Assembly: GCF_013386765.1 (NCBI RefSeq)
Contig: NZ_JACARE010000017.1
Coordinates: 173,550-237,549, forward strand
Source of the DNA: Pseudomonas yamanorum
GTDB taxonomy: Bacteria > Pseudomonadota > Gammaproteobacteria > Pseudomonadales > Pseudomonadaceae
DNA: 64,000 nt
Direction: 5' to 3'
Each line of letters opens with the position of its first letter. Positions within the stretch are counted from its first letter, which is position 1. Below the pieces are notes generated by a model. That model saw only the letters and a program-made list of their open reading frames with translations, did not search any database and had not been told where the DNA came from. This document shows positions 34,719 to 45,113 of this stretch, piece after piece. Both the position numbers and the translations under genes were made by a program.

Positions 34719-35435
34719 TTAAGACGGACGCAACCCGCGTTCCAGCCAGAGACGGCTGGCCATGGTCACCAGGCCGTCGAGCAGCAAGGCCAGCAGCGCG
34801 GTGCACGCGGCGCCGAGCAACAGTTGCGGCTGATTGTTCAGGGCGATGCCGGGGAAGATCAGGCTGCCCAGGCTGTTGGCGCCAATCAGGAAGGCCAGGG
34901 GCGCGGTACCGACGTTGATCGCCAGGGCCACACGCACGCCACCGATGATGATCGGCACGGCGTTGGGCAGCTCCACCCGAAACAGCACCTGGCGCGGGGT
35001 CATGCCGATACCCACGGCGGCTTCTTTCAGGGAGCCTTGTACGTTTTTCAGGCCTTCATAGGTGTTGCGCACAATCGGCAGCAACGAGGCGAGGAACAGC
35101 GCGAAGATCGCAGGGCCGCTGCCGATGCCGAGGACACCGAGGGCGATGGCCAGTACGGCCAGGGGAGGGACGGTATTGCCGATGTTGAAGATCTGCATGA
35201 AGCGTTCTGCGCGCCCGACCATGTTCGGTCGGCTGAGCAGGATACCGGCGGGGATGCCCACAATCAGGGCTGCCAGCATGGAGACTAGAACAAGGATCAA
35301 ATGAGCTTGCAGGTAAAACAACAAATCGTCGCGGTACAGTTCGATCGTGTTGATGCCGATCCAGTGGACCAGCAGGGCCAGGAGAGCGACGACAACCACT
35401 CCTCCTATCAGCCCTTTGCCATAGCGAATAGCCAC
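34719..35435 (-). CDS. Osmoprotectant ABC transporter permease
   Basis: A 238-residue permease, first gene of the operon. The start is taken as GTG 35435 because AAGGAG sits seven bases upstream, whereas the ATG at 35471 has no good ribosome site. Six helices and a coupling loop (LKEAAVGIGMTPRQVLFRVELPNAVPIIIGG, near residues 140-170) are clear. The order permease-binding protein-permease-ATPase differs from the opuCABCD order known in other pseudomonads, so this may be a second osmolyte system. Confidence 0.88.
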   Translation of the reverse strand: MAIRYGKGLIGGVVVVALLALLVHWIGINTIELYRDDLLFYLQAHLILVLVSMLAALIVGIPAGILLSRPNMVGRAERFMQIFNIGNTVPPLAVLAIALGVLGIGSGPAIFALFLASLLPIVRNTYEGLKNVQGSLKEAAVGIGMTPRQVLFRVELPNAVPIIIGGVRVALAINVGTAPLAFLIGANSLGSLIFPGIALNNQPQLLLGAACTALLALLLDGLVTMASRLWLERGLRPS

Positions 35436-35766
35436 AGGCGGACTCCTTTTTTCTTTTGTCGGCGAACACATTTCCGAGCGGCAATGCCATTCCTGGCTGT
35501 CGGCGAATGTGGTCGCGAATAGCAGCTCGCCATTACCGGCAACGCGGTATGCGGTCGAGCCATGAGCGCAGCCTCGTCAGGCTAACTTGCTGATTTTTCA
35601 GCCCCTGTTACGAGTGCGGTAGCAGGGGAGTGGACGTCTCTACCTTTTAAAAGGTTCCATACTTGGCAGCAATTAGCCACCCCCAATGGGGTGAACGGTG
35701 GTCCGTCACCTTGGGTTTGCGCTATACTCGCCGCCCTTTTTTGACTCACCTGCCAGGCGATTTCCC
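35436..35766. promoter_or_regulatory. Divergent control region between the osmoprotectant operon and prfC
   Basis: A gene-free 331-base interval. It holds a perfect 14-base palindrome ACCTTTTAAAAGGT at 35642-35655, an imperfect hairpin CCCCTG...CAGGGG near 35605-35632, and a TATACT at 35723-35728 that would suit the prfC promoter, though no clear -35 element accompanies it. No open frame of interest was seen. Confidence 0.5.
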
Positions 35767-37350
<1,584 letters not shown>

Positions 37351-37370
37351 GGGTTGGCGATATAAGAGAG

Positions 37371-37402
37371 GGCGAAGCTGTGATGGCTTCGCCTTTTTCT
37401 TT
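37371..37402 (+). terminator. Intrinsic terminator of prfC
   Basis: GGCGAAGC and GCTTCGCC form an eight-pair stem with a seven-base loop, followed by TTTTTCTTT. It lies 20 bases after the prfC stop. Confidence 0.92.
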
Positions 37403-37518
37403 GGCTGCTATCCGGGTTGTTTCATTGGCGAAAACTTCAGTTCGGGACTAGCTTGAAGCAAGGCGACGGCGCACAGCCGTCGTACGCAATTCAACTCCTG
37501 ACTGGGCGGAATTCGACC

Positions 37519-37794
37519 ATGAGTATCTTTCAACGTGTGGTGCTGTTGCTCAAAGTGCTGGTGATGATGTCACTGGGCATGTCTGCCGCGTGGGCCAATA
37601 CGGCCGTGCAAAGCCATGGCACAGGGTTTGTGGCGGCGAAGACGGTACAGGCGGGTGGCTTGCAGCTGGCCAAGAGCGAATCCGAGCCCGGTGACGAGAA
37701 CCAGGGCGGTTCCAAGGACGATGACGACGCCGAAAACCCGGACAATGACGGCGAAGACAGCGACACCTACAACGATGGCGACAGCGATACGTAA
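37519..37794 (+). CDS. Small exported Asp-rich protein of unknown function
   Basis: A 91-residue protein. A signal peptide is clear: MSIFQRVVLLLKVLVMMSLG then cleavage after AWA near residue 27. The mature part is short and ends in an extremely acidic tail with KDDDDAENPDNDGEDSD followed by YNDGDSDT. ATG 37519 follows GGCGGA. Such a tail could bind calcium or basic proteins, but there is no defined EF-hand loop. It stands alone between prfC and the dpp cluster, with a terminator after it. I do not recognise a family. Confidence 0.7.
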   Translation: MSIFQRVVLLLKVLVMMSLGMSAAWANTAVQSHGTGFVAAKTVQAGGLQLAKSESEPGDENQGGSKDDDDAENPDNDGEDSDTYNDGDSDT

Positions 37795-37870
37795 GTAACG
37801 CAGGCAAAAGAAAGCCCCGCTTACCGGACAGATGCGCTATCCGACAAGCAGGGCTGTAGAACACTGGAAT

Positions 37871-37902
37871 GCTCTGGACTCACCCTCCAGAGCATTTTTT
37901 TT
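37871..37902 (+). terminator. Intrinsic terminator after the Asp-rich protein gene
   Basis: GCTCTGGA and TCCAGAGC form a perfect stem around a seven-base loop, followed by A and eight T residues. It separates this gene from the convergent dppF stop at 37908. An additional imperfect hairpin (AGCCCCGCTT...AAGCAGGGCT) lies at about 37812-37856. Confidence 0.9.
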
Positions 37903-37907
37903 GCAGG

Positions 37908-38879
37908 TCAGACCACAAATTGCTCCGCGTAGTGGCAAGCCACCTGGCGGTTGTCGAGTGGTCGCAGCACCGGTTCATCGGTGCTGCACAGCTGGGTCGC
38001 GTACGGGCAGCGCTTGTGGAATGCGCAGCCGGACGGCGGGTTCAACGGGTTGGGCAACTCGCCGACGATTTTGATCTTCGGTTTGTTCGGGTCCGGATGA
38101 ATGGTCGGGGTCGCCGACAGCAGCGCCTGGGTGTAGGGATGCAGCGGGCGCGCGTAGATGTCTTCCTTCGGGCCCACTTCAACCGGGCGGCCGAGGTACA
38201 TCACCATCACGTCATCGGCAACGTGTTGCACCACCGCCAGGTTGTGGGAGATGAACACGTAGGCGGTGTTGAATTCCTGCTGCAGGTCCATGAACAGGTT
38301 CAGCACCTGGGCCTGGATCGACACGTCCAGCGCCGAGGTCGGTTCATCCGCCACCAGCACCTTGGGTTGCAGCATCATTGCCCGGGCCAGTGCGATCCGC
38401 TGGCGCTGGCCACCGGAGAACATGTGCGGGTAGCGCTGATAATGCTCGGGGCGCAGGCCCACCTGCTTCATCATCGCCTGGACCTTTTCCCGACGCTCGG
38501 CGGCGGACAGGTTGGTGTTGATCAGCAGCGGTTCGCCCAGTTGGTCACCGACCTTCTGGCGCGGGTTCAGCGAGGCGTACGGGCTCTGGAACACCATCTG
38601 CACGTCTTTGCGCAATTGCTTGCGCTGGGCCTTGTCGGCACCGGTGACTTCTTGCCCTGCGATTTTCAGCGAGCCTGAAGACGGTTCTTCAATCAGCGTC
38701 AGGGCGCGGGCCAGGGTGGATTTGCCGCAACCGGATTCGCCCACGACCGCGAGGGTCTTGCCGGCTTCCAGTTCGAACGACACGCCGTTGAGGGCACGCA
38801 CCAGGGCGTGGCCCTTGAACAGGCCACGGGACACTTCGTAGTGACGGGTCAGGTCGCGGGCGGTAAGTACGACGGCCAT
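37908..38879 (-). CDS. dppF: Dipeptide ABC transporter ATPase DppF
   Basis: A 323-residue ATPase of the oligopeptide/dipeptide importer family. Walker A GESGCGKST near residues 46-54, signature FSGGQRQRIALARA, Walker B VLVADEPTSALD, and the C-terminal oligopeptide-transporter extension with a cysteine cluster (CAFHKRCPYATQLC) that can hold an Fe-S cluster. The start overlaps the dppD stop by one base (TAATG) and has AGGAGG upstream. Last gene of dppBCDF; it pairs with DppD to power import. Confidence 0.95.
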   Translation of the reverse strand: MAVVLTARDLTRHYEVSRGLFKGHALVRALNGVSFELEAGKTLAVVGESGCGKSTLARALTLIEEPSSGSLKIAGQEVTGADKAQRKQLRKDVQMVFQSPYASLNPRQKVGDQLGEPLLINTNLSAAERREKVQAMMKQVGLRPEHYQRYPHMFSGGQRQRIALARAMMLQPKVLVADEPTSALDVSIQAQVLNLFMDLQQEFNTAYVFISHNLAVVQHVADDVMVMYLGRPVEVGPKEDIYARPLHPYTQALLSATPTIHPDPNKPKIKIVGELPNPLNPPSGCAFHKRCPYATQLCSTDEPVLRPLDNRQVACHYAEQFVV

Positions 38880-39847
38880 TACGCCACCTCCTGATTCAGC
38901 GGGTAGAAGCAGCGGGCGAGGCTGTTGCTTTTCGGGTCAAGGCCCGGGCGTTGGGCGCGGCAGGACTCCTGCACATACGGGCAGCGCGGTGACAGCAGGC
39001 AACCCTGCGGGCGGTCATAACGGCCAGGCACGATGCCCGGCAGCGTGGCCAGGCGCGTGGCACCCAGGCTGTGCTCGGGAATCGCCTTGAGCAGCGCTTC
39101 GCTGTACGGGTGCGCCGGGATGTCGAACAACTGTGGCACCTGGCCGACTTCCACGGCCTGGCCGGCGTACATCACGCACACGCGCTGGGCGGTTTCGGCC
39201 ACCACTGCGAGGTCGTGAGTGATCAGCACCAGGCCCATGTTCTGCTCTTTCTGCAAGGCCAGCAGCAGCTCCATGATCTGGGCCTGGATGGTCACGTCGA
39301 GGGCTGTGGTCGGTTCATCGGCGATCAGCAGTTTTGGCTCGCCGGCGATTGCCATGGCGATAGCCACACGCTGGCTCATACCACCGGACAGTTGGTGCGG
39401 GTAGGCATCCATTCGGCTGGCTGCGCCCGGGATTTCCACCTTTTCGAGCAGTTCGATGGCACGCTTGCGCGCTTGCTTGCCGGACATTTTCAGATGCAGG
39501 CGCAGCACTTCTTCGATCTGGAAACCCACGGTGTAGCTTGGGTTCAGCGCGGTCATCGGGTCCTGGAACACCATCGCCAGGTCTTTGCCGACGATCTGCC
39601 GACGCTGACGGTTGCTCAGCTTGAGCATGTCCTTGCCGTCGAAGTTCAGGGCGTCGGCGGTGACGATGCCGGGGTGCTCGATCAGGCCCATCAGCGCCAT
39701 CATGGTCACGGATTTACCCGAACCCGACTCGCCCACGATCGCCAATACTTCGCCTTTGTCGACGGAGATGTCGAGGCCATCGACCACCGGTACGGCGGTC
39801 TTGTCGCCGAAGCGGACATTGAGATTCTTGATTTCTAGCAGTGACAT
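38879..39847 (-). CDS. dppD: Dipeptide ABC transporter ATPase DppD
   Basis: A 322-residue ATPase. Walker A GESGSGKS near residues 38-45, signature [14 protein letters not shown], Walker [13 protein letters not shown], switch His in ITHDLAVV. The C-terminal oligopeptide extension has the cysteines of [17 protein letters not shown] 39847 has GAGGAG upstream. It forms the ATPase pair with DppF. Confidence 0.95.
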   Translation of the reverse strand: MSLLEIKNLNVRFGDKTAVPVVDGLDISVDKGEVLAIVGESGSGKSVTMMALMGLIEHPGIVTADALNFDGKDMLKLSNRQRRQIVGKDLAMVFQDPMTALNPSYTVGFQIEEVLRLHLKMSGKQARKRAIELLEKVEIPGAASRMDAYPHQLSGGMSQRVAIAMAIAGEPKLLIADEPTTALDVTIQAQIMELLLALQKEQNMGLVLITHDLAVVAETAQRVCVMYAGQAVEVGQVPQLFDIPAHPYSEALLKAIPEHSLGATRLATLPGIVPGRYDRPQGCLLSPRCPYVQESCRAQRPGLDPKSNSLARCFYPLNQEVA

Positions 39848-39857
39848 GGGAATCTCC

Positions 39858-40775
39858 TCAGGCGGCGTTCTTGAGTTTCGGGTCCAGCGCATCGCGCAGG
39901 CCGTCGCCCATCAGGTTGATTGCCAGCACGCTGAGCAAAATGGTCAAGCCAGGCAGGCTCACGACCCACCAGGCGCGTTCGATGTAGTCGCGGGCCGAGG
40001 CCAGCATGGTGCCCCACTCAGGCGTTGGCGGTTGTACGCCAAGGCCCAGGAAGCCAAGGGCAGCGGCATCGAGAATCGCCGAGGAGAAACTCAAGGTGGC
40101 CTGAACGATCAGCGGCGCCATGCAGTTAGGCAGCACGGTGACGAACATCAGGCGCGGCAGGCCGGCGCCGGCGAGGCGGGCGGCGGTCACGTAGTCACGG
40201 TTCAGTTCGCCCATCACCGCGGCGCGGGTCAGACGGACATAGGACGGCAGCGATACGATCGCAATCGCGATCACGGTGTTGATCAGGCCAGGGCCGAGGA
40301 TCGCGACAATGGCTACGGCCAGCAGCAGCGACGGCAGGGCCAGCATGATGTCCATCAAGCGCATGATGGTCGGGCCGAGCAGGCGCGGGAAGAAGCCGGC
40401 GAACAGGCCCAGCAGGATCCCCGGGATCAGCGACATCACTACCGACGACAAGCCGATCAGCAACGACAGGCGCGAACCCTGGATCAGGCGCGACAGCAGG
40501 TCACGACCCAGTTCATCGGTGCCCAGCAGGAACTGGATCTGCCCGCCTTCCAGCCAGGCCGGAGGGGTCAGCAGGAAGTCACGGTATTGCTCGCTCGGGT
40601 TATGCGGTGCCACCCAAGGGGCGAACAGCGCGCAAAACACCACCAGCAACATGAACAACAGGCCGGCAACGGCGCCCTTGTTCTTGGAAAAGGCTTGCCA
40701 GAATTCTTTGTACGGGGACGGATACAGCAGGCTTTGATCGACTGCTACCGCGGGAGTAGGTGTGGTCATGGTCAT
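39858..40775 (-). CDS. dppC: Dipeptide ABC transporter permease DppC
   Basis: A 305-residue permease. After a 45-residue cytoplasmic N-terminus and first helix there is the OppC-type N-terminal domain and five further helices. The coupling loop ([20 protein letters not shown], split around residues 200-220) is present. It starts four bases after the dppB stop, with a second possible ATG two codons later. It pairs with DppB to form the peptide channel. Confidence 0.93.
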   Translation of the reverse strand: MTMTTPTPAVAVDQSLLYPSPYKEFWQAFSKNKGAVAGLLFMLLVVFCALFAPWVAPHNPSEQYRDFLLTPPAWLEGGQIQFLLGTDELGRDLLSRLIQGSRLSLLIGLSSVVMSLIPGILLGLFAGFFPRLLGPTIMRLMDIMLALPSLLLAVAIVAILGPGLINTVIAIAIVSLPSYVRLTRAAVMGELNRDYVTAARLAGAGLPRLMFVTVLPNCMAPLIVQATLSFSSAILDAAALGFLGLGVQPPTPEWGTMLASARDYIERAWWVVSLPGLTILLSVLAINLMGDGLRDALDPKLKNAA

Positions 40776-40779
40776 GATC

Positions 40780-41790
40780 TCAGCGCTGGTGACGGATGCG
40801 TGGGTTGGCGAAGCCGTAGAGGATATCCACCACGAAGTTCACCAGAATCACCAGGCAGGCGATTAACAGGATGCCGTTTTGCACCACGGGATAATCCCGT
40901 GCGCCAATGGCTTCAATCAGCCATTTGCCGATGCCGGGCCACGAGAAGATGGTTTCGGTCAGGACCGCACCGGCCAGCAGTGTGCCGACTTGCAGGCCCA
41001 CCACGGTGAGTACCGGGATCAACGCGTTACGCAGGCCGTGGACGAACACCACGCGCGCCGGCGACAGGCCTTTGGCCTTGGCGGTGCGAATGTAGTCTTC
41101 GCGCAGCACTTCGAGCATCGACGAACGGGTCATCCGCGCGATAACGGCCAGCGGGATGGTGCCGAGCACGATGGCCGGCAGGATCAGGTGGTGCAGGGCG
41201 TCCCAGAAAGCATCCGTTTCGCCAGCCAGCAGAGTGTCGATCAGCATGAAGCCGGTGCGCGGCTCGATGTCGTAGAGCAGGTCGATCCGCCCGGACACAG
41301 GTGTCCAGCCCAGGCTCACGGAGAAGAACATGATCAGGATCAGGCCCCACCAGAAGATCGGCATCGAATATCCCGCCAGGGAGATGCCCATCACCCCATG
41401 GTCGAACAGGGATCCTCGCTTCAAGGCCGCGATCACCCCGGCTAACAGCCCCAGGATGCCGGCGAACAACAGGGCGGCCATGGACAGTTCCAGGGTCGCG
41501 GGGAAGAGTGCGGTGAATTCAGTCCACACGCTGGTACGGGTGCGCAGGGATTCGCCGAGGTCGCCCTGGGCGAGCTTGCCGACATAATCCAGGTATTGGG
41601 CGTAGAGCGGTTTGTTCAGACCAAGGCGTTCCATTGCCTGAGCGTGCATCTCGGGGTCGACTCGTCGTTCGCCCATCATGACTTCGACGGGGTCGCCAGG
41701 GATCATGCGAATCAACGCGAAAGTCAGCAAGGTGATGCCGAAAAACGTGGGGATCAATAACCCCAATCGGCGGGCAATAAAACTAAACAT
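40780..41790 (-). CDS. dppB: Dipeptide ABC transporter permease DppB
   Basis: A 336-residue permease. The N-terminal MFSFIARRLGLLIPTFFGIT followed by LIRMIPGDPVEVMMG is the family signature, and the coupling loop around EVLREDYIRTAKAKGLSPARV lies near residues 225-245. ATG 41790 (GAGG upstream) is preferred over a 16-codon longer frame. It follows the dppA gene at 41865 after an intergenic stem-loop. Confidence 0.93.
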   Translation of the reverse strand: MFSFIARRLGLLIPTFFGITLLTFALIRMIPGDPVEVMMGERRVDPEMHAQAMERLGLNKPLYAQYLDYVGKLAQGDLGESLRTRTSVWTEFTALFPATLELSMAALLFAGILGLLAGVIAALKRGSLFDHGVMGISLAGYSMPIFWWGLILIMFFSVSLGWTPVSGRIDLLYDIEPRTGFMLIDTLLAGETDAFWDALHHLILPAIVLGTIPLAVIARMTRSSMLEVLREDYIRTAKAKGLSPARVVFVHGLRNALIPVLTVVGLQVGTLLAGAVLTETIFSWPGIGKWLIEAIGARDYPVVQNGILLIACLVILVNFVVDILYGFANPRIRHQR

Positions 41791-41825
41791 CTTGTTGTGT
41801 ACCTCAATCAGCCGGTTAGGCAGGT

Positions 41826-41853
41826 TCGGCACCGTCAATGTCGACGGTGCCGA
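41826..41853. other. Intergenic stem-loop between dppA and dppB
   Basis: TCGGCACCGTC and GACGGTGCCGA form a perfect 11-pair stem with a six-base loop and no T-run in either direction. Such hairpins after binding-protein genes usually protect the upstream mRNA or attenuate reading into the permease genes, giving more binding protein than permease. Confidence 0.7.
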
Positions 41854-41864
41854 GCGTCTCTTAT

Positions 41865-43463
41865 CTACTTCACCTGGGTGGTGGCGAAGTTATTTGTGGT
41901 CAGAGGGCTTTGGGTATAACCCTCGACGTTTTTACGCATGGCGGTGAACATTTTCGGGTAAGCCATGGGAATCCATGGTTGGTCCTTGTCGAAAACGTCC
42001 ATTGCTTGTTCATAGAGTGCAGCGCGCTGGGTGGGTTCAGCGATGGCGCGCGCCTTGTCGATCAAGTCTTGAAACTCTTTGTTACACCAGCGGGCGTAGT
42101 TTTCGCCGTTTTTCGCTGCATCGCAACTCAAGTTCGGCGTGAGGAAGTTATCCGGGTCCCCGTTATCCCCGGCCCAGCCGGCGGAGACCATGTCATGTTC
42201 GCCATTTTTGGCGCGCTTGAGCATTTCGCCCCATTCCATGACCCTGATGTTCACTTTCAGGCCGATTTGCGCCAGGTCCGCCTGCATGCGCTGGGCGCCG
42301 AGCATCGGGTTGGGGTTGGTCGGGCCGCCGCCGTTGCGGGTGAACAGGGTGAATTCAGTGCCTTCCGGTACACCGGCTTCCTTGAGCAGTGCGCGGGCCT
42401 TGTCCAGGTCACGGGGCGGGTTCTTCAGCTTGTCGCTGAAACCCAGCAGCGTTGGCGGGTACGGGCCGGTGGCGTCGACCGCGTTGCCTTTGCCGTACAG
42501 GGACTCGTTGTAGCCTTTCTTGTCGAACGCGATGTTGATCGCGTGACGCACCCGCGCGTCGCTCATGTACTTGTGGGTGGTGTTCAGGGCGGTGTAGGCG
42601 GTGGTCATCGCGGCCAGTTCCGCCACCTTCAGGTTCGGGTCGGCCTTCATGCTCGGCACGTCATCCGGTTTCGGATACAGCGCGATCTGGCATTCGTTGG
42701 CCTTGAGCTTTTGCAGGCGCACGTTGTTGTCGGTGGTGATGGCCAGGATCAGCGGATCGGCCGGCGGCTTGCCACGGAAGTAGTCCGGGTTGGCCTTGAA
42801 GCGCACTTGGGCGTCTTTGGCGTAGCGGGTGAAGATGAACGGGCCGGTGCCGATTGGCTTGGCGTTCAGGTCATCGGTCTTGCCGGACTTGAGCAACTGG
42901 TCGGCGTATTCGGCGGAGTGGATCGAGGAAAACGCCATGGCCAGGTCGGCCAGGAACGGTGCTTCAGGGCGGGTCAGGGTGAAGACCACGGTGTGGTCAT
43001 CGGTCTTCTCTACGCTCTTGAGCAGTTCCTTGAAGCCCATGCTTTCAAAGTACGGGTAGCCCACGTTGGACTTGTTGTGCCACGGGTGTTTCGGGTCCAG
43101 CTGGCGCTGGAAGCTCCAAAGCACGTCGTCGGCGTTCATGTTGCGCGTGGGTTTAAAGTAGTCGGTGGTGTGGAACTTGATGTCGTCACGCAGGTGAAAG
43201 GTGTAGGTCAGGCCATCGGCGCTGATTTCCGGCAGGTCCTTGGCGAGCGCCGGGATCACTTCGGTGGTGCCGGGCTTGAAGTCCACCAGGCGGTTGAACA
43301 TGGTTTCGGCCGCGGCGTCAGCGGTGACGGCCGTGGTGTACAGGACCGGATCGAAGCCTTCCGGGCTGGCTTCGGTGCAGACGACCAACGGTTTGGCCGA
43401 GATGCCGACGGCGACGCTCAACAGCGCAGCGGCAATGGCAGCTTGTAACGGGAGCATTTTCAT
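41865..43463 (-). CDS. Dipeptide/oligopeptide-binding protein (DppA paralogue, adjacent to dppB)
   Basis: A 532-residue periplasmic binding protein of the SBP_bac_5 family, with a signal peptide ending at about AKP (MKMLPLQAAIAAALLSVAVG). The family start LVVCTEASPEGFDPVLYTT and the GLTYTFHLRDDIKFH motif are present. It is the most diverged of the four paralogues here and is directly upstream of dppBCDF, the position of PA4502 in P. aeruginosa. It delivers short peptides to DppBC. Confidence 0.92.
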   Translation of the reverse strand: MKMLPLQAAIAAALLSVAVGISAKPLVVCTEASPEGFDPVLYTTAVTADAAAETMFNRLVDFKPGTTEVIPALAKDLPEISADGLTYTFHLRDDIKFHTTDYFKPTRNMNADDVLWSFQRQLDPKHPWHNKSNVGYPYFESMGFKELLKSVEKTDDHTVVFTLTRPEAPFLADLAMAFSSIHSAEYADQLLKSGKTDDLNAKPIGTGPFIFTRYAKDAQVRFKANPDYFRGKPPADPLILAITTDNNVRLQKLKANECQIALYPKPDDVPSMKADPNLKVAELAAMTTAYTALNTTHKYMSDARVRHAINIAFDKKGYNESLYGKGNAVDATGPYPPTLLGFSDKLKNPPRDLDKARALLKEAGVPEGTEFTLFTRNGGGPTNPNPMLGAQRMQADLAQIGLKVNIRVMEWGEMLKRAKNGEHDMVSAGWAGDNGDPDNFLTPNLSCDAAKNGENYARWCNKEFQDLIDKARAIAEPTQRAALYEQAMDVFDKDQPWIPMAYPKMFTAMRKNVEGYTQSPLTTNNFATTQVK

Positions 43464-43499
43464 CTAAGAGCCCTCTGCAATCGATTGGACCAGACAAGC

Positions 43500-43534
43500 G
43501 TAGGCGGCAGGCTCGTCCTGAGCCCGCCGCCTAC
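43500..43534. other. Imperfect hairpin between the porin gene and dppA
   Basis: GTAGGCGGCAGGCTC and GAGCCCGCCGCCTAC pair with one A-C mismatch around a five-base loop. The minus-strand tail has no long T-run, so it may be an mRNA stabiliser or weak terminator for the porin transcript. Confidence 0.6.
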
Positions 43535-43544
43535 CTGGCGCTGA

Positions 43545-44942
43545 TTAAAGAATGTTGAACGGAATGGTGGTGACCAGGCGGAACTCACGGATGTTGCCGT
43601 CAGCCTGGTTGGCGCTGGCACGGTGAGTCACGTAGGTACCACGGATGGTGGTGGCCTTGAGCGAGCCGCTCTGGATCGCGTAAGCCGCGCCCACGCCGTA
43701 TTCCTGGTGGGTCTCGCCGTCCATCAGACGCAGGTCGCTACGCGCCACGCCGGATTCGCCGTAGGCAGTGCCGGTGTAGTGAGTACCGTCGATGCCCCAG
43801 CCGCGCGCCGAGTAGACGTTGAATTTCAGGCCTGGCACGCCGTATTCGGCCATGTTGATGCCGTAGGCGATCTGGAAGGATTTCTCGTTCGGTCCGTTAA
43901 AGTCGGAGGTCAAGGAGTTGGCCAGGTAGATGCCGTTGGTTTCGTGCAGGTAGTCGAAGTACTCGTTACCGTTGATGGCCTGGTAGGAGAAGGTCAGGCT
44001 GTGGGCTTGGTGAGTCAGGCCCAGGGACAGGGAGTAGGTATCGTTGTCGATATTCCCCATCAGCTTTTTACCGGTATCGGTAGTTTTGTAGTAGTTCAGG
44101 CCGGTGGTCAGGGACAGGGTCTGGCTGTCGCCCAACTCGTGGGTAGCGCCGAAGTAGTACTGGTTCCAGAAGTCTTCTACGTTGGCGGCGAACAGGCTGG
44201 TTTTCAGGCTCTTGAACGGCTGGTAGTTAACGCCCAGGGTCTTGACCTTGTCGGTTTCCTGGCCATTGCCGTATTCGGAACGGAATTTCGACAGGCTCTG
44301 CTCGGTCCGTGGCGAAACGCGGTCAAACACGCCGCCCTGGAACGACAGGTTGCTGAACTCTTCACTGTTGAAGCTCACACCTTCAAAGCTCGAAGGCAGT
44401 GCACGGTTGCCGATGGTGTCGACGATGCCGCTGCTGAAGTTCTGGCGACCGGCGGTCAAGGTGGTGTTAGAAACACGGAACTTGACGTTGGCCAGGCCCA
44501 GTTTGCTCCACTGGCCTACAGCATCGCCGTCGGAGTCGGCCAGGGTACGGTTGGAGCCACCCTTGATGTCGCGCTTGCTGCGGTCCAGGACCAGAGCGTT
44601 GTAGACCGCCACTTCAGTGCTCACGCCCACGGTGCCTTGGGTGAAGCCCGAGGTGCCGTTGAGGATGGTGCCCTGTACCCAGTTGGTACGGTTGGCGTCG
44701 GTTTGTGTCACGTTGTGCTTCTCGTACGAGAAACGCTGACCACGGAATTTATTCTCGCTGGAGAACCAGTTGCGGGTAGTGCCGCCCAGGCTGAATCCAT
44801 CGATAAAGCCTTTGGCCTCGCTTTGGGCGCTGGTGCCGGCCAGTGTGGTTGGAACGAAGTCCTGGCTTGCAGGTTCAGCGTAGGCGGTAGCCGTGATGCT
44901 GCTGATGGCCAGGGCCAGTAGCGCGGTGCTGCTCAGTTTCAT
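43545..44942 (-). CDS. OprD-family outer-membrane porin (OpdP-like)
   Basis: A 465-residue OprD-family substrate-specific porin with an N-terminal signal peptide (MKLSSTALLALAISSITATA) and an 18-strand barrel. Typical features are FIDGFSLGGTTRNWF near the mature N-terminus, TAGRQNFSSGIVDTIGNRALPSSFEG and the terminal VTTIPFNIL. ATG 44942 follows AAGGAG. The location within a dpp cluster equals P. aeruginosa opdP (PA4501), a porin for Gly-Glu-type dipeptides, so peptide passage across the outer membrane is the likely job. Confidence 0.92.
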   Translation of the reverse strand: MKLSSTALLALAISSITATAYAEPASQDFVPTTLAGTSAQSEAKGFIDGFSLGGTTRNWFSSENKFRGQRFSYEKHNVTQTDANRTNWVQGTILNGTSGFTQGTVGVSTEVAVYNALVLDRSKRDIKGGSNRTLADSDGDAVGQWSKLGLANVKFRVSNTTLTAGRQNFSSGIVDTIGNRALPSSFEGVSFNSEEFSNLSFQGGVFDRVSPRTEQSLSKFRSEYGNGQETDKVKTLGVNYQPFKSLKTSLFAANVEDFWNQYYFGATHELGDSQTLSLTTGLNYYKTTDTGKKLMGNIDNDTYSLSLGLTHQAHSLTFSYQAINGNEYFDYLHETNGIYLANSLTSDFNGPNEKSFQIAYGINMAEYGVPGLKFNVYSARGWGIDGTHYTGTAYGESGVARSDLRLMDGETHQEYGVGAAYAIQSGSLKATTIRGTYVTHRASANQADGNIREFRLVTTIPFNIL

Positions 44943-45113
44943 GGGTGAAGCTCCTTTGGTTCTCTTTTTAATGCCGGTCTTTTTAGGTGAACCGGCTATT
45001 GGGTGTGTAACTCTTTCAAGCCTTTGCAAACGTTTGCCCTTGGGTAAAACCCGAAATAAGGCTGCACGTTTGCAGCAAGGTGAATGCTCACCCTGCGCAA
45101 TCCGGTTATCTTT

